Shown: positions 50,677-58,625 of the stretch, one piece after another
Position numbering within the stretch: the stretch's first letter is position 1
Layout: each line of letters opens with the position of its first letter
The notes under the pieces: model-generated
The model's input: the letters and a program-made list of their open reading frames with translations, nothing else
The model's database searches: none
Told to the model about the DNA's origin: nothing
From: CAZAPO01 sp044841755
Lineage (GTDB): Bacteria > Bacteroidota > Bacteroidia > Flavobacteriales > Flavobacteriaceae
Assembly: GCA_044841755.1 (NCBI GenBank)
Contig: JAXOFM010000001.1
Span: 806,001 to 870,000, forward strand
Length of the DNA stretch: 64,000 bases
Direction of reading: 5' to 3'
Program-made: the position numbers and the translations under genes

Positions 50677-52254
50677 GTGAGCAAAAGACCAGGAATTTTT
50701 AATGATGTTATAGGGCCAATTATGAGAGGCCCTTCAAGCTCTCATACAGCTGCTTCATGGCGTGCTGCCAAAATAAGCATGGACATTTTGAATGAACCTC
50801 TTAAAAGGGCAGTTATAGATTTTGATAAGGATGGAGCTTGGGCTCCAAATTATAGAGAGCAAGGAACAACGATTGGGATTGAAGGAGGATTATTAGGGCT
50901 TGATATGACAGACGATCGTATAAAGAATACCGAAACAATTTCTGAGGAAAGAGGAATTTCTATTACTTATGAGGTGAATACTTACCTAACCAATCATGTT
51001 AACACCTTTAGGTTAAAACTAGAAGGGACGAATGAAAAAAAATCAGTTATTACTGCAGTTTCCTTAGGTGGCGGAGCTTTTGAAATTCGAAATATTGATG
51101 GATTTGAAGTGAGTATTAATGGAGGGTCATATGAGTTATTATTGTTTGATGCAGATGACAATATTCAATTAGAAGATATAAGCGCTATATGTTCAGGAGG
51201 TAAATTGATTAAAGACTCTTCTGTCGAAAATAGACGTTTGATTCAATTACGATTCTCATCAAAGGTTCCTGATAGTATTATCAATGAACTTCGAGAAAAA
51301 ACTTCTATTAGAGAGTTAATCACCACCAACCCAATATTACCAATTGTACAGGGTAACGAATCAGAACTTCCTTTTTTAACAGTTGCCGAACTCATTGAGT
51401 TTGCAGAAAATAACAATATGGATTTAGCTGCTATGGGATTGCTTTACGAACAATGTCAAAGTGGGTTAGACAAAGCCGAAGTAAGAGAGCAAATGAAATA
51501 CATTGTTGATATTATTGAACAAAGTATTAAAACAGGTTTATTAGGAACTAATTATGAGGATAGAATTTTGCCTCAGCAGTCGCATCTCATAGAAAGAGCA
51601 GCCCAAAAAAGAGAGATTTTAGATAACTCTATAGTCAATAGAATTATTGAAAATGTTTCAGCAATCATGGAATCTAAAAGTGCAATGGAAGTGGTAGTGG
51701 CTAATCCAACTGCTGGATCTTGTGGTGCTGTTGGTGGAGTTTTAAGAGCAGTTGCAGTTGACATAAATGCTTCAAATGAAGAAGTCCTTCAGGCCTATTT
51801 TGCAGCTGGAATTATAGGAGTTTATTTTGCAATGGGTCCTGGATTTTCTGCAGAGGAACATGGATGTCAAGTGGAGTGTGGCGCTTCGGCTGGTATGGCT
51901 GCCGCTGGTATTGTGCAGTTATTTGGAGGAACAGTTAAACAAGCTATTGATGCAGCTTCAATGGCAATTCAAAATATGATTGGGTTGATTTGCGACCCCA
52001 TAGCAGATCGTGTTGAGGCACCTTGTCTTGGGAAAAACGTAAGCGCTGCTATGAATGCTTTATCTTCAGCAACAATGGTTAGAGCTGGTTATAATGCATT
52101 AATTCCATTAGATGAGGTTATTCAAACTGTATCAACTGTAAGTTTGCAAATGCCTACATGTAATAAATGTACTGGAAAAGGAGGTTTGGCAATTACTAAA
52201 ACAGCCTGTGCATTGAAAGAGCAGATGGCATTAAAGAGTAAGGTAGCAACTTAA
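50677..52254 (+). CDS. L-serine ammonia-lyase (iron-sulfur dependent)
   Basis: 525 residues from a GTG start. The N-terminal beta domain begins PIMRGPSSSHTAASWRAAK, and the catalytic alpha domain holds NPTAGSCGAVGG, CGASAGMAAAG and GLICDPIADRVEAPCLGKN, whose Cys residues hold the [4Fe-4S] cluster. The enzyme turns L-serine into pyruvate and ammonia. Single-chain form with both domains, length typical. It is divergent from the PLP enzyme gene. Confidence 0.93.
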   Translation: MSKRPGIFNDVIGPIMRGPSSSHTAASWRAAKISMDILNEPLKRAVIDFDKDGAWAPNYREQGTTIGIEGGLLGLDMTDDRIKNTETISEERGISITYEVNTYLTNHVNTFRLKLEGTNEKKSVITAVSLGGGAFEIRNIDGFEVSINGGSYELLLFDADDNIQLEDISAICSGGKLIKDSSVENRRLIQLRFSSKVPDSIINELREKTSIRELITTNPILPIVQGNESELPFLTVAELIEFAENNNMDLAAMGLLYEQCQSGLDKAEVREQMKYIVDIIEQSIKTGLLGTNYEDRILPQQSHLIERAAQKREILDNSIVNRIIENVSAIMESKSAMEVVVANPTAGSCGAVGGVLRAVAVDINASNEEVLQAYFAAGIIGVYFAMGPGFSAEEHGCQVECGASAGMAAAGIVQLFGGTVKQAIDAASMAIQNMIGLICDPIADRVEAPCLGKNVSAAMNALSSATMVRAGYNALIPLDEVIQTVSTVSLQMPTCNKCTGKGGLAITKTACALKEQMALKSKVAT

Positions 52255-52300
52255 ATAATTAGCTTAATCATTAGATTTTCTAATTGCACTTTAATATGTG

Positions 52301-52308
52301 TATCTTTA
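52301..52308 (+). promoter_or_regulatory. TATCTTTA promoter box of the small lipoprotein gene
   Basis: TATCTTTA 10 bases before the ATG at 52319, so the leader would be very short. Confidence 0.4.
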
Positions 52309-52318
52309 ATTTTTAGGT

Positions 52319-52627
52319 ATGAAGTATACATCAACAATTTTAACGGTTTTTCTAATTGTATTAATCATTGCTTGCCGAAATGAAAGTAAATGTAGAGATG
52401 CTGCTGTTACAGGAAATTTTAAAGATCTAAATGGGCTAGACGGTTGCAGAATGATCATTGAACTTGAAAATGGAGATAAGCTGAATCCCGTTAATTTGGA
52501 AGCGATGAATGTTGAAGCAGTTGACGGTAAAAAAGTTTTTTTGACTTATACAAAACTTGAAGATGCAATGAGTATTTGTATGGTTGGAGATATGGTCGAA
52601 ATTACATGTATTGAGGTTCAAGACTAG
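52319..52627 (+). CDS. Small Cys-containing lipoprotein
   Basis: 102 residues with a lipobox-like LIVLIIAC. The mature part has four further Cys (KCRD, DGCRM, SICMVG, EITCIEV), which may form two disulfides, and a beta-rich fold (CRMIIELENGDKLNPVNL, KVFLTYTKLEDAMSICMVGDMVEITCIEV). No family name is certain. Single gene after the serine dehydratase. Confidence 0.65.
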   Translation: MKYTSTILTVFLIVLIIACRNESKCRDAAVTGNFKDLNGLDGCRMIIELENGDKLNPVNLEAMNVEAVDGKKVFLTYTKLEDAMSICMVGDMVEITCIEVQD

Positions 52628-52749
52628 TATTGTTCTATCAAATAGTTTTAAAGTCGTTTCACCAATCATTTAGGACGCTTCACTTAAGTTAACGTGTAGA
52701 ACCTTTGTTTTTAGTCGGACATTTGTTGAGTAAATAAAAAACAAACGTC

Positions 52750-53403
52750 ATGAAAACATTTAAGAATACATTTGGAATAAGCATCATAGTTTTATTGCTT
52801 AGTTTGTCCGTACAGGATGTGCAAGGACAAAAACGCACGAAAAAGAGTAACGATAGAGGTGTAAGAACAGAAAGAACTTATGATAATAATCGTGTTGGGA
52901 ACAATCATTATAGATACAATGATCGTTACAGAACACAACCAATAAGAAGACATCCTCACTATAGATATCCACACCATAGAAGAGTGGTGAGAACATTACC
53001 AATTAACCATGTTCGAATTGTTTATAGAGGATTACCTTATTTTTATTATTCTGGGTTATATTATACGATGTATGGTGATGAGTATATAGTTGTATTGCCA
53101 CCTAGAGGATTTAGAATTGGAGTATTACCAGTAGGATATGTAAGAGTTGTTGTAGGACCATCGGTTTACTTTTATCATTCAGGAGTATATTATACTGAAG
53201 CAACAGTAACAAGTGAAGATGAAGGAAAATATGAAGTAACTTTACCACCTGTTGGTGTAGTTGTAAATAAGATACATGAAGATGCTGAATTAGTTTATAT
53301 TGATGGGAAAGAATTTTATGAGTATAACTACGTAATGTATAAGCAAATAATTGGTGAACAAGGAGAAATCTTATTTGAAGTAGTATATAGCAAAGAGAAT
53401 TAA
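52750..53403 (+). CDS. DUF6515 family secreted protein
   Basis: 217 residues with a signal peptide (ending VQGQ), a basic Arg/His/Tyr-rich linker and repeated GLPYFYYSGLYYTM and VYFYHSGVYYTE blocks that are the mark of DUF6515. Each block is followed by a Pro-Pro strand (VVLPPRGFRIGVLP; VTLPPVGVVVN). Its role is not known. Next on the same strand after 33 bases is a highly charged coiled-coil protein, with which it may form an operon. Confidence 0.75.
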   Translation: MKTFKNTFGISIIVLLLSLSVQDVQGQKRTKKSNDRGVRTERTYDNNRVGNNHYRYNDRYRTQPIRRHPHYRYPHHRRVVRTLPINHVRIVYRGLPYFYYSGLYYTMYGDEYIVVLPPRGFRIGVLPVGYVRVVVGPSVYFYHSGVYYTEATVTSEDEGKYEVTLPPVGVVVNKIHEDAELVYIDGKEFYEYNYVMYKQIIGEQGEILFEVVYSKEN

Positions 53404-53436
53404 CAGTTAAAAAGAAATTAATACAATTAGAATCAG

Positions 53437-54183
53437 ATGAAAAAGACAATTAAATTATTCGTTATTGCCCTAATGGTTGGATCATTAACTTACGCTCAAA
53501 ATACTCGTGAAGCAATAAACAACACAAAACAAATTATTGAAGGTAAAAAGTTGTTAGAACGTGATGAAGCAGAGTTAAAAGGATTTAGAGCAAAATTAGG
53601 GATGTTAAAAACTGCTGTTAATAAGGATAACCAAGCTGAAGTGAGAAAATTAAAAGAAGATCTTGTAACTGATATGATGAGAGAAGTGGAGCAAAGTGGT
53701 GTAAAAGCGAAAAAAGCAAGATTAGAAATTGCTCAAAGTTCAGCGGAAGTACGATCTGACAGAAGAGAAATAAGGGACAATAGAGAAGATTCTAAACGTG
53801 GACGTTATGATCGTCGTGATGATCAAAGAGATATGGCTAGAGATCAAGCTAATAAGAGAGATGATAAACGCGATAGAAGAGATGATATCAGAGATTTACA
53901 GCAAATAATTGATAATGCTGAAAAACAGGCTAAACTTCTTCAGGCAATAAAGAACTATGATTTTACTTTAGACACACCAGATAAGGAGGCATATATAGCG
54001 AGAAAGAAAATGGTTAAAGGAACATTTAATGAATTTATAGGAACTTTAAAAGCTGATATAGCTGCTACAAAAAGAGAGTTGGCTGAAGATAATCGTGAGC
54101 GAAGAGAAGACAGAAGAGAACGAATAGACGATAGAGAAGAACGAAAAGAGGTAGATAGTAAACGTAGAAGAATTAGAAACTAA
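53437..54183 (+). CDS. Secreted charged coiled-coil protein
   Basis: 248 residues with a signal peptide (ending TYAQ). The mature protein is almost all helix with heptads. The middle is made of Asp/Arg/Lys repeats (SDRREIRDNREDSKRG, RDDQRDMARDQANKRDDKRD), and another such block is near the C-terminus. This looks like a salt-bridge-rich single alpha-helix. Function unknown. The strong two-way terminator after it separates it from the convergent cyclase gene. Confidence 0.72.
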   Translation: MKKTIKLFVIALMVGSLTYAQNTREAINNTKQIIEGKKLLERDEAELKGFRAKLGMLKTAVNKDNQAEVRKLKEDLVTDMMREVEQSGVKAKKARLEIAQSSAEVRSDRREIRDNREDSKRGRYDRRDDQRDMARDQANKRDDKRDRRDDIRDLQQIIDNAEKQAKLLQAIKNYDFTLDTPDKEAYIARKKMVKGTFNEFIGTLKADIAATKRELAEDNRERREDRRERIDDREERKEVDSKRRRIRN

Positions 54184-54185
54184 AT

Positions 54186-54215
54186 AAAAAAGGTGCTTAA
54201 CAAGCACCTTTTTTT
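54186..54215. terminator. Bidirectional terminator
   Basis: AAGGTGCTT / AAGCACCTT stem flanked by A-runs and T-runs, between convergent genes. It serves both strands. Confidence 0.88.
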
Positions 54216-55276
54216 CATCCCTTTTCTACCGCATAAATTTTAGTTGTTTCTGTTTTGCCTTTAAGAGTCGTTTGATCAACTTCTTTAAATGTAAAGTTTT
54301 GGTTTTTTTTAGTCGACTTCCAAACCACTTCTGAAATCAAAAACTCCTCATTATAAACTTTACAAAGTCCTTGAATTCTAGAAGCAATATTCATTGTATC
54401 TCCATGGTAAGCTATCTCTTTTTTTAAGCTTCCAACCTCAACTGTGGTAACAAGACCTTGATGTAAACCTGCCTTAAATTCTGGAACAAGACCATAGCTG
54501 TCTGTATAATATTGTTGGCGATCTTCCAAACGCTGCTTATAACTATAGAATGCATTAAGACTATTAATAACAGTTGTATGATTAGTTGTGTTCTTCAATT
54601 GCCATGTTAACACAACTTCATCACCTACGTATTGATAAACATTGGCTTTGGTGTTTTCCAGAACAGATAAGTCGTAAAAGCAATCTTGTATTAAGGCACT
54701 ATATTTAATGTGCCCTAGTTTTTCAGCTATTAAAGTTGAAGATCTCAGATCGAGAAACATAAACAATCTAAGCTCTTCTTTAGGATGATAGAACCTACCT
54801 GTAATCATCTTTATTAAAGTATCATGACCAAATAGCTTTCCGAGATAGAGGACAAAAATTATTAAACTGTTTATAATTAATGAATAAAGCAGATTAACCC
54901 CAATGGTGGCGTTAAAAATAAACTCGGTAAAACTTAAATTTGGAATTGTTTTAGAAACCTTTATTAAAAAGTACAAAGCTATATATATAAACAGCATGAC
55001 TGTTATATGAACAATTAAAGCACTAATAAATAATCTTCTAAACGATACTTTTTTATTAAAAATATATTCGTAATAGTATTGCACACTTCCAAATACAAAT
55101 CCAGCAATAATAGAAACTACTAGTATAAAAAGAAGATGATTAAAACCGGTCTGCTCAACATTTATAACTTCTAATGAAGCTTTTATACCACTAATCCTAA
55201 TTAGTCTCCAGACCATAAGGGATAAAAACCACCCAGAGGCAAAAATCAGAATGTTTCTAAACCAGTTTGATGCCAT
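54215..55276 (-). CDS. Membrane adenylate/guanylate cyclase domain protein
   Basis: 353 residues: four membrane helices in the first ~150, then a class III cyclase domain (about 165-350) with MFLDLRSSTLIAEKLG (first metal Asp), YVGDEVVLTW (second Asp), and HQGLVTTVEVGSLKKEIAYHGDTMNIASRI. The two metal-binding aspartates are present, so it may make cyclic nucleotides. It lacks a separate sensor domain. It overlaps the lipoprotein gene upstream by one base. Confidence 0.88.
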   Translation of the reverse strand: MASNWFRNILIFASGWFLSLMVWRLIRISGIKASLEVINVEQTGFNHLLFILVVSIIAGFVFGSVQYYYEYIFNKKVSFRRLFISALIVHITVMLFIYIALYFLIKVSKTIPNLSFTEFIFNATIGVNLLYSLIINSLIIFVLYLGKLFGHDTLIKMITGRFYHPKEELRLFMFLDLRSSTLIAEKLGHIKYSALIQDCFYDLSVLENTKANVYQYVGDEVVLTWQLKNTTNHTTVINSLNAFYSYKQRLEDRQQYYTDSYGLVPEFKAGLHQGLVTTVEVGSLKKEIAYHGDTMNIASRIQGLCKVYNEEFLISEVVWKSTKKNQNFTFKEVDQTTLKGKTETTKIYAVEKG

Positions 55277-55902
55277 TATAGAGCATTAGCATAGTGGTCA
55301 ATTCGTTCTCTTAGTAATTCTGCCCAATAAGTCAAAACTGCTCTTGTATTTCCCATTCTACTAAATGATTTTAAATAGCCTCTATCTTTTCTGTTATCCA
55401 TAGCTTGACCAAGTAGCTCGTTTGTTTGAGAATCCACTACACGCATCTCAATCCCAGCGCCTCCTTTAGCTCTTCCAGAAGCAGAATTAATAGCCGCCGA
55501 AATAGGAAATATATTAGCAAAAACTCTACCAGGAGTAACTTCGGTAATAGCAATTTGCATTCTGGCTACATCTTCTCCTGGCTCGTCTACGACTAAATAT
55601 TCAGGTTCCAGATTTTTTATAATTTCTTCCTTAAAGAATTTGGTCAATTCATCAAGTTTTTCTTTATCAACCTCCTTCCCTCTACCTTCTTCCGAGAACA
55701 TAACTACAACATCATTAATTATAAACTTTCTGTATTTTCCTCGTTCAAAATTGGGGCTTATATAAGAAAGCATACGTCCTGTTCCGCTCTCCTCTAAATT
55801 GTCATAAGATTGAAGAAACCCAGATTGTTTTATTTTGGGAAGGCAACCTAACAAAGAAAAAGTCACCAGGAGTATTGTGTAAATGGAAATTTTTCTTTTC
55901 AT
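55276..55902 (-). CDS. DUF3313 family lipoprotein
   Basis: 208 residues from the ATG at 55902, which yields the lipoprotein signal (TFSLLGC); a longer frame starts 18 bases upstream. The domain (about 30-200) has GTGRMLSYISPNFERGKYRKFIIND and EMRVVDSQTNELLGQAMDNR, as in DUF3313. Function unknown. Its stop overlaps the cyclase ATG (TAATG), so the two form a coupled pair: an outer lipoprotein and a membrane cyclase. Confidence 0.82.
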   Translation of the reverse strand: MKRKISIYTILLVTFSLLGCLPKIKQSGFLQSYDNLEESGTGRMLSYISPNFERGKYRKFIINDVVVMFSEEGRGKEVDKEKLDELTKFFKEEIIKNLEPEYLVVDEPGEDVARMQIAITEVTPGRVFANIFPISAAINSASGRAKGGAGIEMRVVDSQTNELLGQAMDNRKDRGYLKSFSRMGNTRAVLTYWAELLRERIDHYANAL

Positions 55903-56048
55903 ATTGTTCAATTTATCCAAAAATAAAAAAATTCACCTGGTTTTTTAAACACTTCACATATGCTTTTAGAAGCTTCAGTTAAAAACATCAATTCTAACAT
56001 TAATTGCCATCGTAGTTTTGTCTCATCAAAAACATAAAAAATAAAAAC

Positions 56049-56579
56049 ATGAGAACAATAGGATTAATATTAACATTAGGTTTAAGTATTTTATTATTAG
56101 TTACAATGTCGTTTACAAAAAAGATTAATAATGACATACAATCAATTAGTAAAACAGAGAATGCTCTGGAAATGAAGTTAGCTCTAACATCTTTAGTTAA
56201 CATGGATGTTGAAGATTCTGTTTATGAAATTGAAGACATCTCTGTGATCGAATTAGAAGAAGAAGTAACACTGGAATTTGACACAAACGCATATCTACCG
56301 TCAGATTTCAATCCTTATGAAGGAATGAATACTTACGAAGAGTTACTATTTGAAGAAAAGATCGCTTTATCAAAAATTATTGATTTTTCTGTTGAACAGA
56401 AAGAATTAAAAATTGAAGACATCAAGATAATTGAATTGGAAGAAGAATTAGATGATGATCTTTTGCTAGAAAGTATTAAGAAACCAAGTCTAGGAATGAC
56501 TATTGGTGATCAAAAAAACATAGATGCTATAAGTATTGCTTATAAGCAATTAGAAACACTAAAATTTAGTGAGATATAA
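56049..56579 (+). CDS. Acidic membrane-anchored protein, unknown
   Basis: 176 residues: a short N-terminal helix (about 4-20), then a very acidic stretch with two near-repeats: YEIEDISVIELEEEVTLEFD and LKIEDIKIIELEEELDDDL. There is no known motif. The repeated I-E-D-I-x-x-I-E-L-E-E-E element suggests duplication. It stands alone before the LytS/LytTR pair. Confidence 0.6.
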   Translation: MRTIGLILTLGLSILLLVTMSFTKKINNDIQSISKTENALEMKLALTSLVNMDVEDSVYEIEDISVIELEEEVTLEFDTNAYLPSDFNPYEGMNTYEELLFEEKIALSKIIDFSVEQKELKIEDIKIIELEEELDDDLLLESIKKPSLGMTIGDQKNIDAISIAYKQLETLKFSEI

Positions 56580-56688
56580 GTTCTAAAGTCTTTGAATTTT
56601 GATTAATAGCAATTTACAAGGCTGCTCTCTAACAAGTGCAGCCTTTATATTAACCGAGAATGGCTTATAAAAAATAAATACCTTTGTT

Positions 56689-57753
56689 ATGCCAACAATA
56701 AGAGCTATAGTAACAACTTATATTTTGCGAGATACTGTTATAAAACAAAAATTACTGGTTAGCATTGCAGCATTAATTTCAATTTTGGTGAACTTGCCAA
56801 GGTTTCTTCAATTGTACGATTTATTTCAAAATATAAATGCTAACAAACTAACACCTGTTTCGGCTTCTGATGTTATAGTACGCACTGTTTTTCTGTTGCT
56901 ATATTCTTGGCTTGTTTTACAGATAAACACCAATTGGAAAGACTTTATAAGTGCTGGAGATAAAAGAGTAAAAAAAGCAATTATTGTTACCATTAATGTT
57001 ATAGTATTAGTTTTTGGGTTGATGCTATTTAAATTCATTTACAACCTCATTCTAGCTAATTCTATGACGTCAGCGGACACTAATTTGCTATATTTTGTCT
57101 ATGTAATTATTACCATAATTATAATGTTTGTCGCAAACATTTTAAGGTTTCAAAGCTTACGTGAAGCTGATTTAGTAGAGAAAGAGCAACTAACTAGGCA
57201 AAACTTGCAAAATGAACTTTCAGCTTTAAAAAACCAGATTAATCCTCATTTTTTATTCAACTCTTTAAACTCTTTAAACTCCTTAGTACGAGGAAATACT
57301 GAAGCCACAAAATTCGTAAACAAGTTGTCTTTTATGTATAGGTATATCTTGCAAAGTGGCGATCAAGATCTTGTATCCCTTAAAGAAGAGTTGAAGTTTT
57401 TAGATAGCTATTTATTTTTAATTAAAACAAGATATAGAGATAAGTTTAGCGTTGAAATTAATATTGACGAACAATGGTTAAATTATACCATTCCAGTACT
57501 TTCTCTTCAGCTTTTAGTGGAGAATGCAGTAAAACATAATGAAATCTCTAAAAGCAATCCCTTAGAAGTAAGACTATATGTTGAAGATAATGCTATTGTA
57601 GTTGAAAATATTATAAAACCTAGAACTACTTTTGTTGAGAGTACGGGAAAAGGATTAGCAAACATAAGCAAGCGATATCAAATGCTTAAACAACAAGACA
57701 TATCAATATCGAAACAAGACAATATCTTTAAGGTTAAATTACCATTAAATTAA
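56689..57753 (+). CDS. LytS-type sensor histidine kinase
   Basis: 354 residues with four hydrophobic helices (first ~150), then the His_kinase domain: LKNQINPHFLFNSLNSLNSL with phospho-acceptor His187, and the ATPase core LLVENAVKHNE and STGKGLANISKRYQML. There is no separate sensor domain. It is followed after five bases by its LytTR response regulator. It sits just before an RND efflux operon, which may be its target (inference). Confidence 0.92.
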   Translation: MPTIRAIVTTYILRDTVIKQKLLVSIAALISILVNLPRFLQLYDLFQNINANKLTPVSASDVIVRTVFLLLYSWLVLQINTNWKDFISAGDKRVKKAIIVTINVIVLVFGLMLFKFIYNLILANSMTSADTNLLYFVYVIITIIIMFVANILRFQSLREADLVEKEQLTRQNLQNELSALKNQINPHFLFNSLNSLNSLVRGNTEATKFVNKLSFMYRYILQSGDQDLVSLKEELKFLDSYLFLIKTRYRDKFSVEINIDEQWLNYTIPVLSLQLLVENAVKHNEISKSNPLEVRLYVEDNAIVVENIIKPRTTFVESTGKGLANISKRYQMLKQQDISISKQDNIFKVKLPLN

Positions 57754-57758
57754 GACAC

Positions 57759-58517
57759 ATGAGAGTAATCATAGTTGAAGACGAAGTTGCTGCTAGTGAA
57801 AACCTAACATATATATTAAATCAAATAGATCCTTCTATTGAGATAGTGAAAATTTTAGATTCGGTTGCATCTGCTGTTTCATATTTTAAAAGCGGAGTGG
57901 ATGCAGATTTAACCTTTATGGATATTCATTTAGCTGATGGGTTATCATTTGAAATATTTGAGCAAGTAGACGTTAAGACTCCTATAATTTTCACTACTGC
58001 TTATGATCAATATGCTATTCAAGCTTTTAAGGTAAATAGTGTAGATTATTTGCTGAAACCTATCGATGAAGATGAGCTCTCAGATGCAATTAACAAGTTT
58101 AAAAATTCTACCAAAACAGCTCCACAGCTAGATCAATTAAAAGTCATTTTGGGTGATCTAACTCAGGGTAAAAAATCATATAAAACCACATACTTAGTTC
58201 AGAAGCGAGATGAACTAATTCCCTTAAAAACTGACAATATTGCTTTCATCTACATTGAAACTGGAATAGTTAAAGCGATTTCAGATAAGAATAATACTTA
58301 CATTATTAATAAAAAGTTAGAAGATATTGAAGCAGAGTTAAACCCTAAGATTTTTTTTAGAGCTAATCGACAGTTTATTATTAATAAAGAAGCTATTGCG
58401 AACATTAAGTTTTACTTCAACGGGAAGTTAATTGTTAACACCAATCCACCTGCTCCTGAGCGCATTGTAGTAAGTAAGGCGAAGGCAAGTGAAATTAAAG
58501 ATTGGGTGAATAGTTAG
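57759..58517 (+). CDS. LytTR family response regulator
   Basis: 252 residues. The receiver domain has the acidic VEDE, the phospho-acceptor Asp55 in LTFMDIHLADG and Lys100 in VDYLLKPID. The LytTR DNA-binding domain (about 150-250) contains FFRANRQFIINKEAI. It pairs with the kinase five bases upstream. Next on the strand, after 108 bases, is the TolC-fusion/RND operon. Confidence 0.94.
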   Translation: MRVIIVEDEVAASENLTYILNQIDPSIEIVKILDSVASAVSYFKSGVDADLTFMDIHLADGLSFEIFEQVDVKTPIIFTTAYDQYAIQAFKVNSVDYLLKPIDEDELSDAINKFKNSTKTAPQLDQLKVILGDLTQGKKSYKTTYLVQKRDELIPLKTDNIAFIYIETGIVKAISDKNNTYIINKKLEDIEAELNPKIFFRANRQFIINKEAIANIKFYFNGKLIVNTNPPAPERIVVSKAKASEIKDWVNS

Positions 58518-58625
58518 TCAATTGACGCAAAGAGTACGAGTTAACCTATTTTTAATATTGTTAAATTTTTGTTAAATTCGGATTCATTTTTACGTATATT
58601 AACTCTCAAAAGAAGTTCTTAATTC

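Noticed and set aside
52792..53449. Several minus-strand frames opposite the DUF6515 gene
   Set aside because: They are rich in His, Ser and Leu in a way that mirrors the Tyr/Arg-rich coding strand, and have no family features.
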